Positions 1-7,187 of a stretch of DNA of 8,232 nucleotides are shown here, in pieces (within the stretch, counting starts at the first letter, position 1; every line of letters begins with the position of its first letter). The position numbers and the translations under genes are program-made. The notes beneath the pieces were generated by a model. That model saw only the letters and a list, made by a program, of their open reading frames with translations, ran no database searches and was not told where the DNA came from. Origin of the DNA: Chloroflexota bacterium (GTDB lineage: Bacteria; Chloroflexota; Anaerolineae; Fen-1058); assembly GCA_016219235.1 (NCBI GenBank), contig JACRBO010000061.1:1-8232 (forward strand), in the 5' to 3' direction.

Positions 1-1278
1 GACCTGCACATAGGTCTTAGCCCCGGCGATCGGGTGGTGTTCCTCGACGGTTTTTAAGACTTCACCGGTCGCCAGGCTGTGTTGATCGTCAGCTCGGTAT
101 TTTTCCGCCAGGTCAGGCGGATGCAAATCGTAGTCGGTCTTGCCCAGGATGTCGGCCAGCGACCGGTTCTGCGTGCGGCAATACAGGTTGTTAGCGAAAG
201 TGAAGCGGCCGGCGGCATCCTTGCGGAAAATACTCAGCGGTAGCATTTCAACCAGCGAATGATACATTGCCTCCGACCAGCGCAGCGCTTCTTCCAATCG
301 TCTGCGCCCGGTAATGTCGTGCCCAATCCCGACGAGACCCACAATCGCTCCCTGGTTGTCACGGAGCGGCAACTTGGTGGTCAAGATCCAGCATGGATCA
401 CCGTTGGCATCGATGTTTGGCTCTTCGTGGTCAATCAACGCCTGACCGGATTGGATGAGGGCTTGTTCGTCGGCGTAGAAGCATTCAGCCAGTGACGGCG
501 GGTAATAATCCCGATCGGTCTTGCCCAGCAATTCTTCGGGCGCAGCGGCGCCCATATGGTGCGCGATGGAGTAGTTACCGAGCAGGAACCGGCTCTCGGT
601 GTCTTTGACATAGATGAGGTCTGGCAGGTTGTCGATGAGCGTGCGCAACAGATCGTGCTCACGCGCCAGCGCCTTTTCCACCCGCTCGCGTTCGGCAATT
701 TCGCGATCGGCCCGCCGCAGTGACTGGCGTTCCGATCGCAGGGCGATGAACGTCAACAGGCCCATCAGGCCGAAGAGTGCCGTGTAGACCACCCAGTGCG
801 TGACCGTGCCGATGGTATTGTGCGGCGGCAGCCACCCGGCGTTCTCGGCCAGGATCAAGCCGAGGACCGCCAGTGAGCTCAGCGCAGTGGTCACTATAAT
901 GCCGGTCAAGTCAAACAACAGCCCGGCGCCAATCACCAGCCCCACATAGTACGCGGTGGTCGGCGTCTGGGCGGTGCCCAGACCCACGCTAATTAACGTA
1001 ATACACACTACGCCGTACACCAGGATCCCGATGCCGGCCAGTTCCACCCGACCCTGGCGCAGCCAGCGGTACAGCACCAGGCAAACTCCCAGGGTCGCGG
1101 CCACGGCGGCCGTGACGATGGCCGGGGTTTGGCCGCCAAGCCAAATGGCGATCAGGACAACCACGGTATGTGTCAGGGCGAGGATCAGACCCGTGTTGAC
1201 CAGACTGGCCCGGCGGGTCCTGATTTCGTCGTCCGGGAAGACTGGCGGAGAAAATTGGCGATTCATATGAAGGAACAT
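1..1278 (-). CDS. Membrane-anchored sensor protein with tandem PAS domains (C-terminus beyond window)
   Basis: Reading the minus strand leftward gives an open frame that runs off the left edge, so only the N-terminal ~426 residues are visible. Numbering from the ATG at 1266, residues ~22-176 contain about six hydrophobic segments (roughly 22-43, 48-66, 74-97, 104-121, 123-140, 153-176). Residues ~177-205 form a charged Arg/Glu-rich coiled-coil-like linker. Residues ~203-325 are a PAS_4-type domain with NLPDLIYVKD, GKTDRDYYPP and the closing GHDITGRRRLEE. A second PAS starts at ~330 with MLPLSIFRKD and GKTDYDLHPPDLAEKY and is cut by the edge. This architecture is typical of sensor histidine kinases or diguanylate cyclases, but the output domain is not seen. 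In-frame ATGs lie at 1287, 1284, 1278 and 1266, just after a TAG stop. I chose 1278 because GAG sits 9 nt upstream, but the start is uncertain. The bound ligand is unknown. Confidence 0.85.
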   Translation of the reverse strand, partial: MFLHMNRQFSPPVFPDDEIRTRRASLVNTGLILALTHTVVVLIAIWLGGQTPAIVTAAVAATLGVCLVLYRWLRQGRVELAGIGILVYGVVCITLISVGLGTAQTPTTAYYVGLVIGAGLLFDLTGIIVTTALSSLAVLGLILAENAGWLPPHNTIGTVTHWVVYTALFGLMGLLTFIALRSERQSLRRADREIAERERVEKALAREHDLLRTLIDNLPDLIYVKDTESRFLLGNYSIAHHMGAAAPEELLGKTDRDYYPPSLAECFYADEQALIQSGQALIDHEEPNIDANGDPCWILTTKLPLRDNQGAIVGLVGIGHDITGRRRLEEALRWSEAMYHSLVEMLPLSIFRKDAAGRFTFANNLYCRTQNRSLADILGKTDYDLHPPDLAEKYRADDQHSLATGEVLKTVEEHHPIAGAKTYVQV

Positions 1279-1312
1279 GCACATCATCTCTGGCTATGAT
1301 TGATAAACACTA

Positions 1313-1318
1313 CTTATA
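1313..1318 (-). promoter_or_regulatory. Possible -10 element for the PAS sensor gene
   Basis: On the minus strand the hexamer TATAAG lies about 35 bp upstream of the candidate starts, in an AT-rich stretch. That would give a leader of roughly 25-30 nt. No convincing -35 hexamer is seen at 16-18 bp. This is a weak call based on one hexamer and position only. Confidence 0.25.
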
Positions 1319-1437
1319 CACCTGATCGTACGCTTTAATCGATAGGCCGTCAGTCACAATTGAAGCCTAAATCACCGACAAGTGTCAGATCGAAGAACGA
1401 AGCAGGACGGCCAAACGCCAAAAACGCCGAATACGAT

Positions 1438-1469
1438 AAAAACTCGCGCCCAAGAGTGTCCGGCGCGAG
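1438..1469 (-). terminator. Intrinsic terminator-like hairpin with U-tract, minus strand
   Basis: Read on the minus strand, CTCGCGCC (1469-1462), an 11-nt loop (1461-1451) and GGCGCGAG (1450-1443) form a perfect 8-bp GC-rich stem. It is followed directly by TTTTT (1442-1438). This is the standard form of a factor-independent terminator. On the plus strand there is no T-run after the stem, so it acts in one direction only. No minus-strand gene ends just upstream of it (the plus-strand ligase gene starts at 1554), so it does not close an obvious gene. It may stop antisense transcription, end a small RNA, or act as a leader attenuator for the PAS gene. Confidence 0.55.
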
Positions 1470-1485
1470 CGGGGCGATGCCGGAC
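1458..1485 (-). promoter_or_regulatory. Alternative hairpin overlapping the terminator's 5' arm
   Basis: On the minus strand GTCCGGC (1485-1479) can pair with GCCGGAC (1464-1458) across a 14-nt loop. This 7-bp stem uses bases 1464-1462, which also belong to the terminator's 5' arm, and its loop contains the rest of that arm. The two hairpins therefore exclude each other, as antiterminator and terminator do in attenuators. Whether they are transcribed together is not known. Confidence 0.35.
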
Positions 1486-1553
1486 GTAAAACAGCCAGAC
1501 ACCCGCTCATACAATTTGAAATATACCGCCGCGCGCTAACGATTTGATGTAAA

Positions 1554-2927
1554 ATGATCCGGCTTATGACCACGTCAGTCGGTTTCTTGGTTCGGTGGTG
1601 GTGGAGTGTCTTTCTTGCCGCGCAGTTACGCGGACAGAGTGCTTTCCCATTCAAACCACTGGCTGTGCTCGAGCGTGAACGCGATCGGCGGGCGCGCGCG
1701 ATGGTGGCCTATGCCTACCGCTATGTGCCCTACTATCATGACACGCTCGAGCGGCTGAAGCTGCGCCCGGCGGATTTTCGCGGTGCGGCCGATCTGGCGC
1801 AGCTGCCCGTCATCGAACGCGAGCAGTTGCAGCACACTCCCGATTACTTTGTGTCGCGACAGCGGCCGATTTCGCATTACCTCAAACTGCGCACGGGCGG
1901 CAGCACCGGCGCGCCTCGTACTGTCTACTGGGATACGCGGGGTTTGTTTCTGGCACGCGTCGTCTACGAACGAGAACGAGCCTTGTTGGCGAAGCTGACC
2001 GATCGGCCGCATGGCTACCGGCACGTCTCGATCGGGTCGCCGTTGAGCAGCGGACTGGAAATTCAGCACTTCATGCACGCGCACAGCCTCACGCCCGGCC
2101 GTCTCGTAATTCAACGCCACCACCTGTCGCTGTTTGATTCGCCGGAGAAAAACTGGGCGCTGATTCAACAGCTGCGCCCGGCCGTGGTGCAGTGCTATGG
2201 CTCGTATCTGGACTTACTCTGTGCGTATGTGCAGCGTCAGGGCGAAGTCCGGCATCGCCCGCGCGCCATCGTCTATTCGTCCGATGGCTTATCACCGGCG
2301 ACGCGCCGCTGGATCGAAACCGACTTTGGCGTGCCGGTGTTCAGCAGTTATCAGGCCATCGAAGCGCTGCGCCTCGGCTTTGAGTGTGATCAGCACACCG
2401 GTCTGCACCAGTATGCGGATGTCTGCCCGGTGCGCATCGTCGATGCGGCGGGCCGCGATCAACCGATCGGCGTCAGCGGCGACGTGATCGTATCGAATCT
2501 CATCAATCACGGTACGGTGTTGCTCAACTACCGGCTGGGTGACATCGCCGCTGTCCAGCCCGGCCAGTGCGCGTGCGGGCGGACGCTGCCGCTCCTGTCG
2601 CTGCCGCAGGGTCGCAGTGACGACTGGCTGCAACTGTCGGGCGGCCAACTGCTGCACCCGCAGGCGATCCGCATCATCTTTACGGGTGAGATGCAGGTGT
2701 GGCAGTATCAGGTCGTGCAGCAGAGTTTGACTCACTTCAAGGTTGCCATCGTCGCTGCGGCGGACATCGATCAGACTGCGCTGCTGGCCCGCCTGACCGA
2801 GAAGTTCACGCGCACCTGCGGCGCCGACCTCACGCTAGACTTCACCTTTGTCGATTCAGTGCCCCGCACGGCTCAGGGCAAAGTCCGGCCCATCCTCTCT
2901 TTGATGAAGAGTCCTCATGTCCAATAA
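1554..2927 (+). CDS. CapK/PaaK-like adenylate-forming enzyme (phenylacetate-CoA ligase family)
   Basis: A 457-aa protein of the ANL adenylate-forming superfamily, on the PaaK/CapK branch. Family members activate a carboxylic acid with ATP to an acyl-AMP and pass it to CoA or another acceptor; CapK-like members occur in capsule and envelope polysaccharide clusters. Visible motifs, numbered from 1554: the A3 phosphate loop TGGSTGAP (114-121), an A5-like YQAIEA (266-271), the A7 motif YRLGD (326-330), the A8-like GRSDDW (353-358), and a C-terminal RTAQGK with Lys443 in the A10 position. The A5 motif is odd: the usual form is close to Tyr-Gly-x-Thr-Glu, and here only Tyr and Glu remain. Length is normal for the family. 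The first ATG (1554) and an in-frame ATG (1566) are both possible; neither has a clear Shine-Dalgarno. The stop overlaps the next gene by 11 bp, which suggests one operon. The substrate is unknown. Confidence 0.88.
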   Translation: MIRLMTTSVGFLVRWWWSVFLAAQLRGQSAFPFKPLAVLERERDRRARAMVAYAYRYVPYYHDTLERLKLRPADFRGAADLAQLPVIEREQLQHTPDYFVSRQRPISHYLKLRTGGSTGAPRTVYWDTRGLFLARVVYERERALLAKLTDRPHGYRHVSIGSPLSSGLEIQHFMHAHSLTPGRLVIQRHHLSLFDSPEKNWALIQQLRPAVVQCYGSYLDLLCAYVQRQGEVRHRPRAIVYSSDGLSPATRRWIETDFGVPVFSSYQAIEALRLGFECDQHTGLHQYADVCPVRIVDAAGRDQPIGVSGDVIVSNLINHGTVLLNYRLGDIAAVQPGQCACGRTLPLLSLPQGRSDDWLQLSGGQLLHPQAIRIIFTGEMQVWQYQVVQQSLTHFKVAIVAAADIDQTALLARLTEKFTRTCGADLTLDFTFVDSVPRTAQGKVRPILSLMKSPHVQ

Positions 2928-4341
2928 TCGCTGGATGCCGCGCGCCATTCTGCAGCGCGCGGCTCAGGTCTTGCAGGAAGACGGTTGGCGCAGCCTGTGG
3001 TTTAAGGTCTGGGGCGAAGTGGCTTATCGCCGCGCGGCGCTGTTCGTGCGCGACATCGCTGACGTGCCGTTGCAAGCCTCGGCGGCGCAGCCGGTGGAAA
3101 CGGGCATCCTGACTGCCGCCGAACTGAATGATTATCTGGCGTTGCGCCCCGACGCCACCGCCGCCGAGGTGCAGCGGCGCTGGGTGGCCGGGCAACAGTG
3201 TTTCATTGTGCGTCATCAAGGCCGCCTCGTTCACGTCTGTTGGGCGGCCTTCGGTTACGCGCGGATCGATTACCTCTCCCGCGAGATTCAACTCGCGCCC
3301 GATGACGTGTACTCCTACGAATCATTCACTGTGCCGGACTTTCGCGGTTACAATGCCGCCGCCGCGCGGGGTGCGTACATGCAATCGATCCTTGGCCGAG
3401 CGGGTGTGCGCCGATTGGTGGCCGTGGCCGTGCCCGATAATAAGCCTGCGGTGCGCGCGATTGAGAAAGCGGGCTATGTTCGCGCGGGCACACTGCGCAC
3501 GATCTGGCTGGGTCGTTGGCGCTGGCATTGGGGGCGGGTGCCCGCCCGATCGATCAGCGCGGCCTACTGGGACACTATCGCACAACAGTCTCAAGCGCGT
3601 CCGCACTATCTCGATCCGTTTCTGGGGCAGCTGAAGCGGCAGGCGCACCTCGATCTGATCGAACGGTGGGGCGGCTTGCCGTCGACGGGGCGTGTGCTGA
3701 AGACCGATCTGTTTGAAGAAGCGCTGGGGCCGGATGCGTTTCTGTGGGAGATGGCCGGAGATGAGCGCGTCATCGTCGGTATGGACATTTCGCCCGCGCT
3801 GGCCGCCGAGGCACGCGGAAACGATCGGGCGCGGGTGGGCCGTTATTTAGCGGCTGATGTGCGCTGTTTGCCCTTTGCAAATCACTCGTTCAACTTCATC
3901 ATCTCACCTTCCACGCTCGATCACTTTAGCGATCCGGCTGATCTGAATCGCAGCCTGCGCGAATTACGCCGCGTGCTGGCGGCCGATGGGCAACTCATCG
4001 TGACAGTGGACAACCGGCAGAACGTGTTTGATCCGCTGCTGCGGCTGGCGCATCGATTGGGCTTTGTGCCGTATTTTATGGGGCGCTCGTACTCGATTGG
4101 CGAACTCGTAGCCGAATTGGAAGCGGCCGGTTTCGTCGTCACGGCGACTACGGCCATTCTGCATAACCCGCGCCTCATCGCGACCGCCCTCGTTGCGATC
4201 GCCAATCGGTTACGCTGGCCGCCATTGACGCGCCAGGTACAGCGATGCTTGATCGCCGCACAACACTTGACCGGGTCGCGCTGGCAATATCGCACGGGCA
4301 GTTTTGTCGCGGCGCGGGCGCGCCCACGGGTGGCTGCATGA
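2917..4341 (+). CDS. GNAT acyltransferase fused to class I SAM methyltransferase-like domain
   Basis: A 474-aa two-domain protein. Residues ~1-50 are a basic amphipathic helical lead (EDGWRSLWFKVWGE), a type of segment I recall before GNAT domains in polysaccharide clusters. Residues ~62-200 resemble a GNAT acyltransferase: strand SYESFTVP (133-140), the acyl-CoA loop region around FRGYNAAAARG (142-152), then VAVPDNKPAVRAIEKAGY (171-188), the typical late GNAT motif. Residues ~255-415 have the Methyltransf_11 layout: VGMDISP (287-293) with the acidic residue that ends strand 2, LAADVRCLPF (311-320), FIISPSTLDHF (327-337) and LRRVLAADGQLIVTVDN (350-366). The oddity is motif I: the usual Gly-rich D-x-G-x-G is absent, and VLKTDLFEEALG (260-271) stands in its place. 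The start overlaps the upstream ligase by 11 bp and the stop overlaps the next start as ATGA, implying translational coupling. A role in tailoring an envelope glycan is inferred from context. Confidence 0.85.
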   Translation: MSNNRWMPRAILQRAAQVLQEDGWRSLWFKVWGEVAYRRAALFVRDIADVPLQASAAQPVETGILTAAELNDYLALRPDATAAEVQRRWVAGQQCFIVRHQGRLVHVCWAAFGYARIDYLSREIQLAPDDVYSYESFTVPDFRGYNAAAARGAYMQSILGRAGVRRLVAVAVPDNKPAVRAIEKAGYVRAGTLRTIWLGRWRWHWGRVPARSISAAYWDTIAQQSQARPHYLDPFLGQLKRQAHLDLIERWGGLPSTGRVLKTDLFEEALGPDAFLWEMAGDERVIVGMDISPALAAEARGNDRARVGRYLAADVRCLPFANHSFNFIISPSTLDHFSDPADLNRSLRELRRVLAADGQLIVTVDNRQNVFDPLLRLAHRLGFVPYFMGRSYSIGELVAELEAAGFVVTATTAILHNPRLIATALVAIANRLRWPPLTRQVQRCLIAAQHLTGSRWQYRTGSFVAARARPRVAA

Positions 4342-7187
4342 CTTTGCGCCTGTCGGTGATTATGCCCGTTTACAACGGCGCGGCCTATCTGGATCGATCG
4401 TTGTCCGCGCTGAAGGCGAGCACGCGCCCGCCCGATGAGATCATCGTGATCGACAACGGCTCGACCGATTCATCGGTCGAGCCGGCGCGTGCGCATGGCG
4501 CGCGTGTGCTGATCACGCCGAACGGACAACGCGGCCCCGCGCAGGCGCGCAATCGCGGCGCGGCGGCGGCCACCGGCGACGTGCTGGTCTTTGTCGATGC
4601 GGATGTTGTCGTGCGGCCGGAAGCGCTGGCCCGCATCGAGCAGACTTTGATCGAGCAGCCCGACATCGACGGCGTATTTGGTTCTTACGATGATGATCCG
4701 CCTGCGCCGGGGCTGGCCTCGCGCTACAAGAATTTGCTGCATCACTACGTGCATCAACACGGCCACCGCGAGGCGTTGACGTTTTGGACCGGCTGCGGCG
4801 CAGTGCGCAAAGCAGCCTTCGACGCCGTGGGCGGCTTCGACGAACGTTACACGCGGCCCAGCATCGAAGACATTGATCTGGGGGCGCGGCTGCGGCGTGC
4901 GGGCCGGCGCATCTGGTTACAGGCCGACGTGCAAGCCACGCATTTGAAGCGCTGGACATTGCGCGGTCTGCTGCGCTCCGATGTGGCCGATCGCGCCGTG
5001 CCGTGGACGCAGTTGATTTTGCGCGAGGAGTATCTGCCTGGCGACCTCAACCTCGATCTGCGCAGCCGGGTCAGCGCGGGGTTGGCGTGGCTGTTGGTGC
5101 TGAGCCTGCTGCTCAGCGCGGGGACAGCGTGGGGCCTGCCCGTCGGGTTGCTGGCAATCATCGGGCTGTTGGCGCTCAACGCTGAGCTGTATCGTTTCTT
5201 TGCGCAACACGGCAACCTCGCCTTTACGCTCAGCGCGATGGGCTTGCACGGCCTGTACCTGTTGTATGGCAGTTTCGTGTTTGGCTTGTTGTCCACGCTG
5301 CATTTCCTCACGCATCCGCCTGCGCGACGGCGCGCGTTCATTGCGCTGCTTATCGTGACCTTCTTGAAGGGCTGGCTATGGAGCATCATCATTCCGCCGT
5401 GGCAGGCCAGCGATGAGGATCAACATTTTGGTTACGCGCAAGAAGTGGCGCGCCAGCAAACATGGCCGGTGAATCCGCCGTCTGCCGTACCGATCGAGCG
5501 GGTGTGGTTGTGGGAACTGGCCGATGTGCTGAGGGTGTCCGGCCAACGCGAACCGATCGATCTGTCACCGGCGGGCCGTGCGCAACTCGATCGGTTATTG
5601 CGCCAACTCGATGAGCCTGCCGCCCGCACGACGCTGGCTGATCCCGTGTGGTTTCGCGGCTTTGTGCGGCAGCATCCGCCGTTGTACTACACGCTGCAAG
5701 CGGTGGTGCATCAACTGGCCGCCGATCAATCGATTCTGACGCGGCTGGCGTGGATGCGGCTGCTGTCGGTGCTGATGGGGCTGGGCACGATCGTCTGTGC
5801 GTATGGCGCGGCGCGCGCCCTGTGGCCCGATCGGCCGGAGCTGGCTCTGGCGGCTGCGGCACTGATCAGTTTTCAGCCGTCGTTTACGTTCTTCACGTCG
5901 GTCGTCAATAACGCCGCGCTGGAGATGCTGAGTTTTGCGCTCTTGCTGTGGCTGCTGATTCTGATCGCGCGGCAAGGCATGACGCTGAAACGCGGCGGGC
6001 TGCTGGGCGTCGCCCTCACCATCGGGTTGTTGAGCAAAAGCAGTTTTCTGGCGGCACTGCCGCTGGTGGGTATGATTCTCATTTGGAATATCGTTCGCCA
6101 TCGTCGATGGACGAACTGGTCGGCGTGGCTGATCGTGATTGTAGTGCCGGTCGTGTTAGCGGGTTGGTGGTATGCGGGCTTTGTGGTCAGCGGCGGCGAG
6201 GACGTGATCGATGTGTATAAGGTCACGCCCCCGCCGGAACGCGCGGTGCCACTGATCGAGTACGTGCTGCACTATCCGTGGTTGACGCGCTATGGGCCGT
6301 TTACGCGCGAATGGTGGGCGGGCTTTGGCTGGCGCGACACGTTTTTGCCTGAAGCGATCTACACTGTATTGAATGGCACCATGTTGGTCGCTGTGCTTGG
6401 TGGAGGGTGGGCGATGATCCGCCGTCGGCGGGCGGATGTTGCGGCGTGGTTGCTGGGCGGCGCGGCCACGTTGGGCCTGATCGCATTTTATACCGCACTG
6501 GATTATCGACTGGCGTTGGTGGGCGGCGCGTTCAAGATTCAGGGCCGGTATTTTCTGGCCGCCAGTGTGCCACAGTTTTTGGCGTTGACGGCAGGCTGGG
6601 CGGCCGTCTGGCGCGGCCGCACGCTGGTGTTAGCGTTGGCTATCGGGGCGATTGGCCTGAACGCCTGTGCGCTGTTCGGTGTGATCATGCCGCGCTACTA
6701 CGGGGAAGAACTTATCACGGAGCATGTGCCTGCCGGGCAGATCATCTCACTCGATGAGGCCGAGTCAGGCCGCGCACTGACTGCACTACCTTCGCGCGTG
6801 GATGTGTGGCTGAGGGCGAATGGCGACGCGCCAGTCGCTGAATTGACCCTGTCGGCCGATGGGCGCGTGATCGCGCAGTGGCCGATCGAGCATCGGCAGA
6901 TGACGTCGCAATATCCAACGGTGCTGCGCGTGCCCGCCTCAAACGCGAGTGCCACGCATTACACACTCAGACTGCGCGGCACACAGGCAGAGGCCGCGTT
7001 GGCAGACGATGGGCAACTGGCGATCAAAGCGTATCAGCCCATTCCGATCGGGCAGTGGTTCGATCGGGTGGCGGTGATCCGTGGGCAGGCCGATCAATCC
7101 ATGATGGTGATCGGACTGATCGGCCTGTATGGGTTGAGCACGTTGGGGTTGATCGCTGCGTTGATTAAGGCGTGGGCGGAACACTGA
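4338..7187 (+). CDS. Fusion of GT2 glycosyltransferase with DUF2142/GT-C-like membrane glycosyltransferase
   Basis: A 949-aa protein; the start is the ATG in the ATGA overlap with the previous gene. Residues 1-~240 are a GT2 domain: LSVIMPVYNG (5-14), IVIDNGSTD (36-44), the metal-binding DxD in FVDADV (85-90), FWTGCGA (149-155) and the acceptor-base IEDIDLG (176-182). Three TM segments follow (~247-325), as in many GT2 proteins. From ~334 a second full enzyme begins, of the GT-C fold and most like DUF2142. After one TM helix comes the loop motif SDEDQH (358-363), then QHPPLYY (445-451), SVVNNA (521-526), KIQGRYFL (733-740), and about ten more TM helices to ~784. Residues ~795-915 are a soluble, beta-rich segment, probably outside the membrane, followed by a last TM (~921-944). 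Such pairs are commonly separate genes. It may make and transfer a sugar, perhaps from a polyprenyl phosphate donor. Sugar and acceptor are unknown. Confidence 0.88.
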   Translation: MTLRLSVIMPVYNGAAYLDRSLSALKASTRPPDEIIVIDNGSTDSSVEPARAHGARVLITPNGQRGPAQARNRGAAAATGDVLVFVDADVVVRPEALARIEQTLIEQPDIDGVFGSYDDDPPAPGLASRYKNLLHHYVHQHGHREALTFWTGCGAVRKAAFDAVGGFDERYTRPSIEDIDLGARLRRAGRRIWLQADVQATHLKRWTLRGLLRSDVADRAVPWTQLILREEYLPGDLNLDLRSRVSAGLAWLLVLSLLLSAGTAWGLPVGLLAIIGLLALNAELYRFFAQHGNLAFTLSAMGLHGLYLLYGSFVFGLLSTLHFLTHPPARRRAFIALLIVTFLKGWLWSIIIPPWQASDEDQHFGYAQEVARQQTWPVNPPSAVPIERVWLWELADVLRVSGQREPIDLSPAGRAQLDRLLRQLDEPAARTTLADPVWFRGFVRQHPPLYYTLQAVVHQLAADQSILTRLAWMRLLSVLMGLGTIVCAYGAARALWPDRPELALAAAALISFQPSFTFFTSVVNNAALEMLSFALLLWLLILIARQGMTLKRGGLLGVALTIGLLSKSSFLAALPLVGMILIWNIVRHRRWTNWSAWLIVIVVPVVLAGWWYAGFVVSGGEDVIDVYKVTPPPERAVPLIEYVLHYPWLTRYGPFTREWWAGFGWRDTFLPEAIYTVLNGTMLVAVLGGGWAMIRRRRADVAAWLLGGAATLGLIAFYTALDYRLALVGGAFKIQGRYFLAASVPQFLALTAGWAAVWRGRTLVLALAIGAIGLNACALFGVIMPRYYGEELITEHVPAGQIISLDEAESGRALTALPSRVDVWLRANGDAPVAELTLSADGRVIAQWPIEHRQMTSQYPTVLRVPASNASATHYTLRLRGTQAEAALADDGQLAIKAYQPIPIGQWFDRVAVIRGQADQSMMVIGLIGLYGLSTLGLIAALIKAWAEH

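Larger units (their letters stand above)
1279..1553. other. Divergent intergenic region between PAS sensor and ligase operon
   Basis: This 275-bp gap is clearly more AT-rich than its neighbours and must hold the promoters of both flanking transcription units. Besides the minus-strand hairpins it contains a small perfect dyad GACAAGTGTC (1377-1386) that could be a protein-binding site. On the plus strand before the ligase there are two -10-like hexamers, TACAAT (1510-1515) and TAAAAT (1550-1555). Neither has a good -35 at 16-18 bp. If TAAAAT is used, the ATG at 1566 would be nearly leaderless. I see no convincing protein-coding gene here. Confidence 0.6.

Noticed and set aside
989..1282. Minus-strand open frame of 97 codons at the start of the PAS gene
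   Set aside because: It is a frame-shifted shadow of the sensor gene. The neighbouring frame gives a coherent membrane and PAS protein over 420 residues.
1438..1469. The hairpin as a bidirectional terminator
   Set aside because: On the plus strand the stem is followed by GC-rich sequence with no T-run, so only the minus orientation fits.
1385..1654. Minus-strand open frame of 89 codons in the divergent gap
   Set aside because: It overlaps the ligase start, has no recognisable domain, and its composition (many Arg, Ser, Cys, His) looks like non-coding sequence. It also spans the terminator hairpin.
4195..4202. GCGATCGC, the HIP1 octamer, as a sign of cyanobacterial origin
   Set aside because: I found only one full octamer. 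The general excess is of the hexamer CGATCG, and the gene content and Thr/Pro-rich lipoprotein linker point to Chloroflexota instead.
4245..4337. In-frame upstream ATG that would add 31 residues to the GT2/GT-C protein
   Set aside because: The extra residues overlap deeply with the previous gene and do not look like a GT2 start. The ATG at 4338 forms a standard ATGA overlap and begins exactly at the family's first strand.
5595..6101. Minus-strand open frame of 168 codons inside the glycosyltransferase gene
   Set aside because: It is rich in Gln, Arg and Pro, the usual antisense shadow of a Leu/Ala-rich membrane protein. It has no motifs or ribosome site.
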